Assembly: GCA_017501225.1 (NCBI GenBank)
Contig: JAFVXH010000004.1
Span: forward strand, 1-47,655
DNA from: Clostridia bacterium
Lineage (GTDB): Bacteria > Bacillota > Clostridia > Oscillospirales > CAG-272
Length of the DNA: 47,655 bases
Direction of reading: 5' to 3'
Below, piece by piece: positions 15,473 to 22,760 of this stretch. The notes beneath the pieces are model-generated. The model worked only from the letters and a program-made list of their open reading frames with translations, had not been told where the DNA came from and made no database searches. The translations under genes and the position numbers were made by a program. How positions within the stretch are numbered: position 1 is the first letter of the stretch; the number at the start of each line of letters is the position of its first letter.

Positions 15473-15548
15473 TGGTCGGAATGACAGGATTTGAACCTGC
15501 GACATCCTGGTCCCAAACCAGGCGCGCTACCAACTGCGCTACATCCCG
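15473..15548 (-). tRNA. tRNA-Pro (anticodon TGG)
   Basis: 76 nt including encoded CCA. On the minus strand: acceptor stem CGGGATG pairing with CATTCCG (one G-U), D-arm AGCGCAGTTGGTAGCGC, anticodon stem CCTGG/CCAGG with loop TTTGGGA (anticodon TGG), T-arm GCAGGTTCAAATCCTGT, discriminator A. It reads Pro codons CCA/CCG and, by wobble, more. A promoter with perfect spacing lies upstream. Its 3' end is duplicated at 15306. Confidence 0.96.
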
Positions 15549-15566
15549 ATTTGTCTGTGCTTTATT

Positions 15567-15595
15567 ATTGTAACCGATTTTCTCTCAAATGTCAA
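15567..15595 (-). promoter_or_regulatory. Promoter of tRNA-Pro
   Basis: On the minus strand: TTGACA (15590-15595), 17-bp spacer, TACAAT (15567-15572), about 18 bp before the mature tRNA end. Confidence 0.85.
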
Positions 15596-15613
15596 TAGGA
15601 GCATTGAAAAATC

Positions 15614-15642
15614 TTGACTTTCTCACTGCCTTTTGTTATACT
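15614..15642 (+). promoter_or_regulatory. Promoter of nth
   Basis: TTGACT (15614-15619), 17-bp spacer, TATACT (15637-15642), divergent from the tRNA-Pro promoter. Confidence 0.85.
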
Positions 15643-15695
15643 GTAAGCAGAAGCGCGCGCAAGCGTATCACACGCAGGGCAGGGGGAGTAGAGCT

Positions 15696-16364
15696 ATGAC
15701 GCAAGCACAGAAAAAAGAGAATATGGCAGCCATCATCCGGGTGCTGGAGGGGGTCTATCCCGAGGCGCCTTGCGCTCTGGAATGGGGTGGGGAGCCCTGG
15801 AAGCTTCTGATCATGGGCAGGCTTTCCGCGCAATGCACCGATGCGCGCGTGAATCTGGTTTGCCGCGAGCTTTTCTCGGCATATCCGACGCCGCAGGCGA
15901 TCGCCGAGGCTCCGGTCGAGGAGCTGGAGGAATATATCCGCCCCTGTGGGCTCTATCACGTCAAATCCCAAAACACCAAGGATGCCTGCAAGCTTCTGCT
16001 TGAGGAATACGGTGGGGTTCTGCCCGACACCATGGAGGAGCTTCTCAGGTTTCCAGGGGTAGGGAGAAAGGTTGCAAATCTGCTGCTCGGCGATATCTTT
16101 GGCAAGGGCGGTGTCGTCACCGACACGCACTGCATCCGCATCTGCGGACGCCTCGGAATGTATCCCGAAACGCAAAAAACGCCCATCAAGGTCGAGCGGA
16201 TCCTGGAAAAGCTCATTCCGCGCGATCAGCAAAGTGCCTTCTGCCACCGCATGGTGCAGTTCGGCAGAGATACCTGTACGGCACGCGCACCGCGCTGCTC
16301 GGAATGCCCGCTTGCATCACTCTGCGCGCACGCCTTGAGGGCAGAGAAAAAACGAACCCGATAA
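15696..16364 (+). CDS. nth: Endonuclease III, DNA glycosylase/AP lyase
   Basis: 222 aa from ATG 15696, chosen over an earlier TTG because it follows GGGGGAG and the earlier codon lies in the promoter. The helix-hairpin-helix FPGVGRKVANLLL carries the catalytic Lys; the catalytic Asp is in VVTDTHCIRICGRLG. The C-terminal 4Fe-4S loop is C-x6-C-x2-C-x5-C (CTARAPRCSECPLASLC). It removes oxidised pyrimidines in base excision repair. Single gene with its own promoter and terminator. Confidence 0.96.
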   Translation: MTQAQKKENMAAIIRVLEGVYPEAPCALEWGGEPWKLLIMGRLSAQCTDARVNLVCRELFSAYPTPQAIAEAPVEELEEYIRPCGLYHVKSQNTKDACKLLLEEYGGVLPDTMEELLRFPGVGRKVANLLLGDIFGKGGVVTDTHCIRICGRLGMYPETQKTPIKVERILEKLIPRDQQSAFCHRMVQFGRDTCTARAPRCSECPLASLCAHALRAEKKRTR

Positions 16365-16380
16365 CCAAGCAAAAAAAATT

Positions 16381-16413
16381 GGGGGATATTGCCAATCGGC
16401 ATCCCCCTATTTT
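16381..16413 (+). terminator. Terminator of nth
   Basis: 7-bp stem GGGGGAT (16381-16387) with ATCCCCC (16401-16407), loop of 13, preceded by an A-run and followed by T residues. Confidence 0.85.
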
Positions 16414-16430
16414 TGTGCAAAAAGCAGAAA

Positions 16431-16478
16431 ACACAATATATTGGGATTTGATATTGACAATCTCACAAGATATGGTAT
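16431..16478 (+). promoter_or_regulatory. Tandem NrdR-box-like operator of nrdDG
   Basis: Two 16-bp sites at 16431-16446 and 16463-16478 match the known NrdR consensus acaCwAtATaTwGtgt at about 13 and 12 of 16 positions. Their starts are 32 bp apart, three helical turns, as in known NrdR operators. The second overlaps the -10 box. Inference: NrdR represses this operon when dATP/ATP is high. Confidence 0.7.
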
Positions 16479-16481
16479 AAT
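16454..16481 (+). promoter_or_regulatory. Promoter of nrdDG
   Basis: TTGACA (16454-16459), 16-bp spacer, TATAAT (16476-16481). It is embedded in the NrdR-like sites. Confidence 0.88.
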
Positions 16482-16606
16482 GGTATTGCTCGATTCACGA
16501 TTCGACAAACGATGCGCGGCGCATTTTTTACCGGATGTGCCCGCATTTTCCACAATATATTAATTTGAAGGAATTTGAACGGAAAAAGATCAAAAAAGGA
16601 GGAATT

Positions 16607-18781
16607 ATGAAGGTCATTAAGAGAAACGGCTCGGAGGTCATTTTTGACATTACCAAGATCATTGCCGCGATCACAAAAGCAAACGATACCGTTGACGAGG
16701 GCGCCCGCATGACGCCCATGCAAATTCATAGAATCGCGGAGGCGGTTGAGCTCAACTGCATCCGCATGAACCGCGCTCCCAGCGTCGAGGAGATTCAGGA
16801 TCTGGTCGAATCCCAGATCATGGCACACGGTGCTTACGAGGTGGCGAAGAAATATATTACCTACCGTTACACCCGCGAGCTGGTGCGTCGCTCCAACACC
16901 ACCGACGAGCGCATTCTGAGCCTGATCGAGTGCTGCAACGAGGAGGCAAAGCAGGAGAACGCCAACAAGAACCCCATGGTCAACAGCGTTCAGCGCGACT
17001 ATATGGCGGGCGAGGTCAGCCGTGATATTACCAACCGCATCCTTCTGCCTCAGGAGATCGTCAAGGCGCACGAGGAGGGAATTATCCACTTCCACGATGC
17101 GGACTACTATGCACAGCATATGCACAACTGCGATCTTGTCAACCTGGAGGATATGCTCCAGAACGGCACGGTCATCTCGGGCACCATGATCGAGCGTCCC
17201 CACAGCTTTTCCACTGCCTGCAACATTGCGACGCAGATCATCGCGCAGGTTGCAAGTAACCAATACGGCGGACAGAGCATCTCTTTGACGCATCTGGCAC
17301 CCTTCGTACAGGTCAGCCGTGAGAAGATCAGCAAAACGCTTGAGGAGGAGCTGGAGATCTCCGGCACCACTCTGACCAAGGAGCAGTTCTCCAAAATTGT
17401 GGAGAGAAGACTGCGCGAGGAGATCCGTCGCGGCGTACAGACCATCCAGTATCAGGTCGTCACGCTTCTGACCACCAACGGTCAGGCTCCCTTCGTCACG
17501 GTATTTATGTACCTTGGCGAAGCCAGAAACGAGCAGGAAAAGAAGGACCTCGCGATCATCATCGAGGAAACCCTTTTGCAGCGTTATCAGGGCGTCAAGA
17601 ACGAGGCAGGCGTTTACGTCACGCCCGCGTTCCCCAAGCTCATCTACGTGCTGGAGGAGCAGAATATCCACGAGGATTCTCCTTACTACTATCTGACCAA
17701 GCTTTCCGCAAAGTGCACGGCACGCCGCATGGTTCCGGACTACATCTCCGAGAAGAAGATGCTGGAGCTCAAGATCGACAAGAATGGGGAAGGCCACTGC
17801 TACACCTGCATGGGCTGCCGCAGCTTCCTGACTCCCTACGTGGACGAGAACGGCAAGCCCAAGTACTACGGTCGCTTCAATCAGGGCGTCGTTACCATCA
17901 ACCTGCCCGACGTAGCCCTTTCCTCGGGCGGAAATCTGGATAAGTTCTGGAAGATCTTTGACGAGAGATTGGAGCTCTGCCACAAGGCTCTGCTTTGCAG
18001 ACACGAGCGCCTGAAGGGCACGCTTTCGGATGCCGCTCCCATTCTGTGGCAGTACGGAGCACTCGCAAGACTGAAGAAGGGCGAGCCCATCGATAAGCTT
18101 CTTTACGGTGGATATTCCACCATTTCTCTCGGATATGCAGGACTTTACGAGTGTGTCAAGTACATGACGGGCAAGAGTCACACCGATCCTTCGGCAACGC
18201 CCTTTGCGCTTCAGGTCATGCAGCATATGAACGACGCCTGCAAGAAGTGGAAGGAGATGCACTGCATCGATTTCAGCCTGTACGGCACGCCCCTGGAATC
18301 TACGACCTACAAGTTTGCCAAGTGCATGCAAAAGCGCTTCGGCATCGTTCCCGGTATCAACGATAAGGGATATATCACCAACAGCTATCACATTCACGTT
18401 ACCGAGGAGATCGACGCGTTCTCCAAGCTTGCGTTCGAGGCAAAGTTCCAGCAGCTCTCGCCCGGCGGCGCGATCAGCTACGTGGAGGTTCCCAACATGC
18501 AGGACAACATTGAGGCAGTGCTTCAGGTCATGCGCTTTATCTACGAGAACATCATGTACGCTGAGCTGAATACCAAATCCGACTACTGTCAGGAGTGCGG
18601 CTGGGACGGCGAGATCGAGATCGTCGAGGAGGACGGCAAGCTGGTTTGGCGTTGCCCTAAGTGCGGAAACACCGATCAGAGCAAGATGAACGTGGCAAGA
18701 CGTACCTGCGGATACATCGGTACTCAGTATTGGAACCAGGGAAGAACGCAGGAGATCAAGGAGCGCGTACTCCATCTGTAA
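16607..18781 (+). CDS. nrdD: Anaerobic ribonucleoside-triphosphate reductase
   Basis: 724 aa from ATG 16607, which follows AAGGAGG; an earlier in-frame ATG at 16535 lacks a site. Residues 1-95 are an ATP-cone (KVIKRNGSEVIFDITKI...). The body has the class III reductase Cys region (CYTCMGCRSFL), the C-terminal zinc site CQECGW...CPKCG, and the glycyl-radical loop RRTCGYIGTQYWNQGRTQEI. It makes dNTPs without oxygen using a glycyl radical installed by NrdG, encoded next. The presence of this enzyme supports an anaerobic host. Confidence 0.98.
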   Translation: MKVIKRNGSEVIFDITKIIAAITKANDTVDEGARMTPMQIHRIAEAVELNCIRMNRAPSVEEIQDLVESQIMAHGAYEVAKKYITYRYTRELVRRSNTTDERILSLIECCNEEAKQENANKNPMVNSVQRDYMAGEVSRDITNRILLPQEIVKAHEEGIIHFHDADYYAQHMHNCDLVNLEDMLQNGTVISGTMIERPHSFSTACNIATQIIAQVASNQYGGQSISLTHLAPFVQVSREKISKTLEEELEISGTTLTKEQFSKIVERRLREEIRRGVQTIQYQVVTLLTTNGQAPFVTVFMYLGEARNEQEKKDLAIIIEETLLQRYQGVKNEAGVYVTPAFPKLIYVLEEQNIHEDSPYYYLTKLSAKCTARRMVPDYISEKKMLELKIDKNGEGHCYTCMGCRSFLTPYVDENGKPKYYGRFNQGVVTINLPDVALSSGGNLDKFWKIFDERLELCHKALLCRHERLKGTLSDAAPILWQYGALARLKKGEPIDKLLYGGYSTISLGYAGLYECVKYMTGKSHTDPSATPFALQVMQHMNDACKKWKEMHCIDFSLYGTPLESTTYKFAKCMQKRFGIVPGINDKGYITNSYHIHVTEEIDAFSKLAFEAKFQQLSPGGAISYVEVPNMQDNIEAVLQVMRFIYENIMYAELNTKSDYCQECGWDGEIEIVEEDGKLVWRCPKCGNTDQSKMNVARRTCGYIGTQYWNQGRTQEIKERVLHL

Positions 18782-18814
18782 GTTGCTACGGGTGTCAATA
18801 TCCAAAGAGGGATT

Positions 18815-19339
18815 ATGTATTATTGCGAATTAAAACGAAACGACATTGCGAACGGCGAGGGCGTACGCACCACGCTGTTTGTGTCGGGCTGCACCAATCA
18901 CTGCCAGGAGTGCTTTCAGCCGCAGACCTGGAGCTTTGAGTACGGTCAGCCCTTTACCAAGGACACCGAGGATGCCATCATCGAGTCGGTGAAGCCTTAT
19001 TACATCAACGGCTTGACTCTGTTGGGAGGGGAACCCTTCGAGCCTGCCAATCAGCGTGCGCTGGTGCCGTTTTTGCACCGCTTCCGTCAGGATTGTCCCG
19101 ATAAGACGATCTGGTGCTATTCGGGATTTACCCTGGACGAGGAGCTCTGGCGCGACGGCTCCTACCCGCGCTGCGAGGTGACGGACGAGATGCTGTCACT
19201 TCTGGACGTTTTGGTGGACGGACGCTTTGTCAGGGAACTCAAGGATATTTCCTTGCGCTTCCGCGGCTCCTCCAACCAGCGTCTGATCGACGTACCGAAA
19301 ACCCTTGAGGAAGGAAAGATCGTCCTCTGGGGAACGTAA
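18815..19339 (+). CDS. nrdG: Anaerobic ribonucleotide reductase activating enzyme
   Basis: 174 aa radical SAM protein of normal length. The cluster motif is CTNHCQEC (CX3CX2C), with LLGGEPF following. It generates the glycyl radical on NrdD using S-adenosylmethionine. It starts 33 bp after nrdD and shares its promoter; a terminator follows directly. Confidence 0.97.
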   Translation: MYYCELKRNDIANGEGVRTTLFVSGCTNHCQECFQPQTWSFEYGQPFTKDTEDAIIESVKPYYINGLTLLGGEPFEPANQRALVPFLHRFRQDCPDKTIWCYSGFTLDEELWRDGSYPRCEVTDEMLSLLDVLVDGRFVRELKDISLRFRGSSNQRLIDVPKTLEEGKIVLWGT

Positions 19340-19344
19340 AAAAG

Positions 19345-19378
19345 AACGGGCGGTTCTGCTTGAACCGTCCGTTTTTTT
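19345..19378. terminator. Bidirectional terminator between nrdG and the DtxR-type gene
   Basis: 12-bp stem with one G-U pair (19345-19356 with 19362-19373) with T residues on the right and A residues on the left, serving two converging genes. Confidence 0.85.
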
Positions 19379-19743
19379 CATTGTTTTGCAAGGAATTCCT
19401 TGATTTTTGCAAAGCTTTCGTCGCTGATGACGTGCTCGATCCTGCAGGCGTCGTCATCGGCAATCTCGGCGCTGACGCCAAGTGCTGTCAAAAATTCGGT
19501 CAGAAGGCGGTGTCGCTCCAGGATCTTGGCTGCGACCTCGCGACCGCTCTTGGTCAGATGGATATATCCCGATTCGTCCACGGTGATATGATTGCTCGCC
19601 TTGAGCAAGCCCATCGCGCGGCTGACGCTCGGCTTGGTATATCCCGTGTGACGCGACACGTCGATGGCACGCACGGTCTGATTTTGCTCGCAGAGCAGCA
19701 AAATACTTTCCAGATACATTTCTGCGGATTCGGTATTCTTCAC
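19378..19743 (-). CDS. DtxR/MntR-family metal-dependent repressor
   Basis: 121 aa from a GTG start that follows AGGAGGT; the frame stays open further upstream through the promoter, which is rejected. The winged-helix part (AEMYLESILLL...VRAIDVSRHTGYTKPSVSRAMGLL) and the metal-binding dimer helix (ILERHRLLTEFLTALGV...DACRIEHVIS) are clear. At 121 aa it is shorter than MntR (about 140) and lacks the SH3-like tail of DtxR. Family knowledge: it binds Mn(II) or Fe(II) and represses metal uptake. No metal transporter lies in the window. Confidence 0.88.
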   Translation of the reverse strand: MKNTESAEMYLESILLLCEQNQTVRAIDVSRHTGYTKPSVSRAMGLLKASNHITVDESGYIHLTKSGREVAAKILERHRLLTEFLTALGVSAEIADDDACRIEHVISDESFAKIKEFLAKQ

Positions 19744-19776
19744 GGCGCACCTCCTGCGTATGATTGATACAACATC

Positions 19777-19805
19777 AGTATAGCACATCCGCGTCCCAAA
19801 ATCAA
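19777..19805 (-). promoter_or_regulatory. Promoter of the DtxR/MntR-type gene
   Basis: Minus strand TTGATT (19800-19805), 17-bp spacer, TATACT (19777-19782). Confidence 0.75.
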
Positions 19806-19843
19806 GACTTTGGCAAAAAATCGGCGGGGAGTATAAATTAAGG

Positions 19844-19872
19844 TTGACAATTCTCTTTTTTTGCGGTATAAT
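19844..19872 (+). promoter_or_regulatory. Promoter of the RpiR-type operon
   Basis: TTGACA (19844-19849), 17-bp spacer, TATAAT (19867-19872); divergent from the repressor promoter 40 bp away. Confidence 0.88.
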
Positions 19873-19933
19873 AATCTTTAGAATTGTTTGCGAAAACGAT
19901 CGAATTCTGATGCTTTGAAAGGTCGGTTTTATC

Positions 19934-20797
19934 ATGAAGCGTGATTTGCTGAAAGCAATTGAAGATGAGATGCACTCCTTTTCCAAGGGACAGCGGCTGA
20001 TAGCCTCTTACGTGCTTTCCAACTATGATAAAGCGGCTTATATGACCGCATCCAAGCTGGGAGCCGTGGTTGGCGTTTCCGAATCTACCGTGGTCCGTTT
20101 TGCCAACGAGCTCGGATATGAAGGGTATCCCGAATTCCAGCATTCCTTACAGGAGATCATTCGCAGTCATCTGACCTCCTTCCAGCGGATCGAGGTCACA
20201 AACAACCTCATCGGCGACGGAAACGTGCTGGACAAGGTTCTTCTGTCCGATGCCGAAAAGCTTCGCCACACCATGGAGGAGATCGATCACGCCTCCTTTG
20301 AGCAGGCGGTGGATCGCATCGTAGAAGCAAAGAATATTTACATCATCGGCGTGCGTTCCTCCGCGCATCTTGCGGGCTTTCTCAATTACAGCCTCCGCAT
20401 GATTTTTGACAACGTCAAATTCGTGCAGACCACGTCGGGCAGCGAGATGTTTGAGCAGATCATGCAGATCGACAAGGGGGATACCATGATCGCCATCAGC
20501 TTCCCGCGATACTCCAAGCGTATTATTAACGCCGTGGAATACGCAAGAAGCAGAGGCGCCGACGTGGTTGCCCTGACCGACAGCACGTCCTCTCCCATTG
20601 CGTCCTTTGCAAGCCAGCTTCTGATCGCGCAGAGTGATATGGCGTCCTTTGTGGATTCCTTGGTAGCGCCCTTGAGCATCATCAACGCGATCATCGTCGC
20701 GGTGGCGCGCAAGCGTCAGGAGGACGTGACCGAGCGTCTGCACCGACTGGAGGAGGTCTGGGACCGTTATGACGTCTACGACAAGAAGGGAAAATGA
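19934..20797 (+). CDS. MurR/RpiR-family transcriptional regulator
   Basis: 287 aa. N-terminal HTH_6 domain (about 1-75; FSKGQRLIASYVL...VGVSESTVVRFANELGYEGYPEFQ) and a C-terminal SIS sugar-phosphate-binding domain (about 125-255; IYIIGVRSSAHLAG, MIAISFPRYSKR). Family knowledge: such regulators respond to phosphorylated sugars. Its last 29 bases overlap the next gene, suggesting coupling rather than functional relation. nagA lies 4 kb downstream in a separate unit; regulation of it by this protein is only a guess. Confidence 0.92.
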   Translation: MKRDLLKAIEDEMHSFSKGQRLIASYVLSNYDKAAYMTASKLGAVVGVSESTVVRFANELGYEGYPEFQHSLQEIIRSHLTSFQRIEVTNNLIGDGNVLDKVLLSDAEKLRHTMEEIDHASFEQAVDRIVEAKNIYIIGVRSSAHLAGFLNYSLRMIFDNVKFVQTTSGSEMFEQIMQIDKGDTMIAISFPRYSKRIINAVEYARSRGADVVALTDSTSSPIASFASQLLIAQSDMASFVDSLVAPLSIINAIIVAVARKRQEDVTERLHRLEEVWDRYDVYDKKGK

Positions 20798-22031
20798 TGC
20801 CCCGCGCATTGCCGTGATCGGTGGGGGTGCCGCCGGCATGATGGCGGCGATTACCGCACGGGAGCTGGGATGCGACGTGATGCTGTTTGAGCGCAACGAC
20901 CGTCTTGGCAAAAAGCTGCGCATTACGGGAAAGGGACGCTGCAACGTCACGAACGCGTGCGAATTGAACGAGTTTTTGCAGAACGTTCCCACAAATCCCC
21001 GATTTTTGTACGCGGCGCTGACGTGTTTTTCCACGGCGGATACCATGGCGTTTTTCGAGGCGTGCGGAGTCCCCTTGAAGACCGAGCGCGGACGACGCGT
21101 TTTTCCCGTGTCCGACCGTGCCTCGGACATTGTTGCCGCGATGGAAACGAGATGCCGCACGCTCGGTGTCCGCGTGATCAAGCGGCGCGTGCAGGAGATC
21201 CTTTCCGAGGACGGCTGTGTTACGGGTGTGCGTACCTCGCCGGGCGTGGAGGAGTTCGATCGCGTCCTGCTTTGCACGGGTGGAAAATCCTATCCAACCA
21301 CGGGCTCGGACGGCGACGGTTATCGTTTTGCCAAAGCCCTGGGACATACCGTGACGCCTATTTTTCCATCCTTGGTTCCCATTGTGACCGAGGGCAGGCT
21401 TTGCCAATCCATGCAAGGGCTTTCTCTGCGCAACGTCACCCTTCGGATGGTGGAGCGCGATACGCAAAGATGCGTGTTTGAGGATTTTGGCGAATTGATG
21501 TTTACGCATTTTGGGCTGACGGGACCGCTGGTCCTTTCGGCATCGGCGCATCTTACGGAGATGAGGGCAGGGAAGTACGAGGCGCAGATCGACCTCAAGC
21601 CCGCATTGGACGAAAAAATGCTGGACGCCCGTATTTTATCGGATTTTTCGAAGTATTCTAATAGAGATTTTATCAACGCGCTGGCAGATCTGCTACCGCA
21701 GAAGCTGATCGCGCCCTTTGTGCAGCTTTGCGAGATCGACGGGCGTAAGAAGGTCAATTCGGTCACCAGGGCTGAGCGTGAGCGCATGGTTTCGGTCATG
21801 AAGCGTATGCGTATCGGTGTGAAGGGCTTCCGTCCCATTGAGGAGGCGATCGTCACGCGCGGCGGTGTCAGCGTAAAAGAGGTCAACCCCAAAACGATGG
21901 AGTCCAAGCTTGTTACGGGGCTTTATTTTGCGGGGGAAATTCTGGACGTGGACGCCTATACGGGCGGCTACAATCTGCAAATTGCGTTTTCCACGGCGGT
22001 AGCGGCGGCAAGAGCGGCGAGCACGTGGTGA
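20769..22031 (+). CDS. BaiN/HI0933-family NAD(P)/FAD-dependent oxidoreductase
   Basis: 420 aa. N-terminal dinucleotide fold IAVIGGGAAGMMAAITA, then the family motif GRCNVTNAC, LLCTGGKSYPTTGSDGDGY and a C-terminal GLYFAGEILDVDAYTGGYNLQIAF. ATG 20769 overlaps the regulator by 29 bp, with AGGAGGT 11 bases upstream. Biochemistry is mostly unknown; one relative (BaiN) acts in bile-acid reduction. The order with cmk and ispH-S1 is common in Clostridia, which favours a housekeeping role. Confidence 0.93.
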   Translation: MTSTTRRENDAPRIAVIGGGAAGMMAAITARELGCDVMLFERNDRLGKKLRITGKGRCNVTNACELNEFLQNVPTNPRFLYAALTCFSTADTMAFFEACGVPLKTERGRRVFPVSDRASDIVAAMETRCRTLGVRVIKRRVQEILSEDGCVTGVRTSPGVEEFDRVLLCTGGKSYPTTGSDGDGYRFAKALGHTVTPIFPSLVPIVTEGRLCQSMQGLSLRNVTLRMVERDTQRCVFEDFGELMFTHFGLTGPLVLSASAHLTEMRAGKYEAQIDLKPALDEKMLDARILSDFSKYSNRDFINALADLLPQKLIAPFVQLCEIDGRKKVNSVTRAERERMVSVMKRMRIGVKGFRPIEEAIVTRGGVSVKEVNPKTMESKLVTGLYFAGEILDVDAYTGGYNLQIAFSTAVAAARAASTW

Positions 22032-22041
22032 GAGGAGTACT

Positions 22042-22725
22042 ATGATTCAGATTGCAATCGACGGACCGAGCGGCGCGGGAAAGAGTACCGTTGCAAAGGC
22101 GCTTGCCGCAAAGCTTGGCATCGTTTACGTGGATACGGGTGCGCTTTATCGCACCATCGGCTATTACGTCAGAAGTAAGGATGTGGATCCGCATGACGGG
22201 GAGGCAGTTGCCAAGCTCCTGCCCGATATTCATATTGAGCTGGCGTACGAAAACGGAACCCAGCAGGTCATTCTCAACGGAGTGGCTCTGGGGGATAAGA
22301 TCCGCACGCCCGAGATGTCGATGTACGCATCCGCCGTTTCCGCCATTCCCGCGGTACGCGCGTTTTTGCTGGAAACCCAGCGCTCCATCGCGCGCAAGTG
22401 CTCGGTGATCATGGACGGTCGCGATATCGGAACGGTGATCCTTCCGAACGCGGACGTCAAGATCTTTTTGGTCGCAAGCGCCGAATGCCGTGCGCGTCGC
22501 CGTACGGACGAGCTGATCGCAAAGGGCATGCAGGTTTCCTACGAGGAGGTCCTTTCGGATATGCAGGCGCGCGACAGGGCGGACAGCACGAGAGAGGTGG
22601 CTCCCGCCGTGGCGGCAGCGGATGCCGTCACCTTCGACAACTCCTGGATGACCCCTGACGAGTGCGTAGAGAAGCTGGAGGCGCTCGTGCTTGCGACCGT
22701 CCAAAAAACGGGTGCCACCGTCTAA
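22042..22725 (+). CDS. cmk: Cytidylate kinase
   Basis: 227 aa. P-loop IDGPSGAGKSTVAK at the N-terminus, DTGALYRTIG substrate motif, IMDGRDIGTVILPNADVKIFL, and a RDRADSTREVAP lid-like segment. It phosphorylates CMP and dCMP. It starts 10 bp after the flavoprotein gene and precedes ispH-S1. Confidence 0.97.
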   Translation: MIQIAIDGPSGAGKSTVAKALAAKLGIVYVDTGALYRTIGYYVRSKDVDPHDGEAVAKLLPDIHIELAYENGTQQVILNGVALGDKIRTPEMSMYASAVSAIPAVRAFLLETQRSIARKCSVIMDGRDIGTVILPNADVKIFLVASAECRARRRTDELIAKGMQVSYEEVLSDMQARDRADSTREVAPAVAAADAVTFDNSWMTPDECVEKLEALVLATVQKTGATV

Positions 22726-22760
22726 ACGGACTGAACGAAATCACACAAGGAGGGCAGAGA

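Noticed and set aside
16463..18805. 780-aa open frame antisense to nrdD
   Set aside because: It mirrors the GC-rich codons of nrdD, lacks a ribosome site and any domain, and nrdD is certain.
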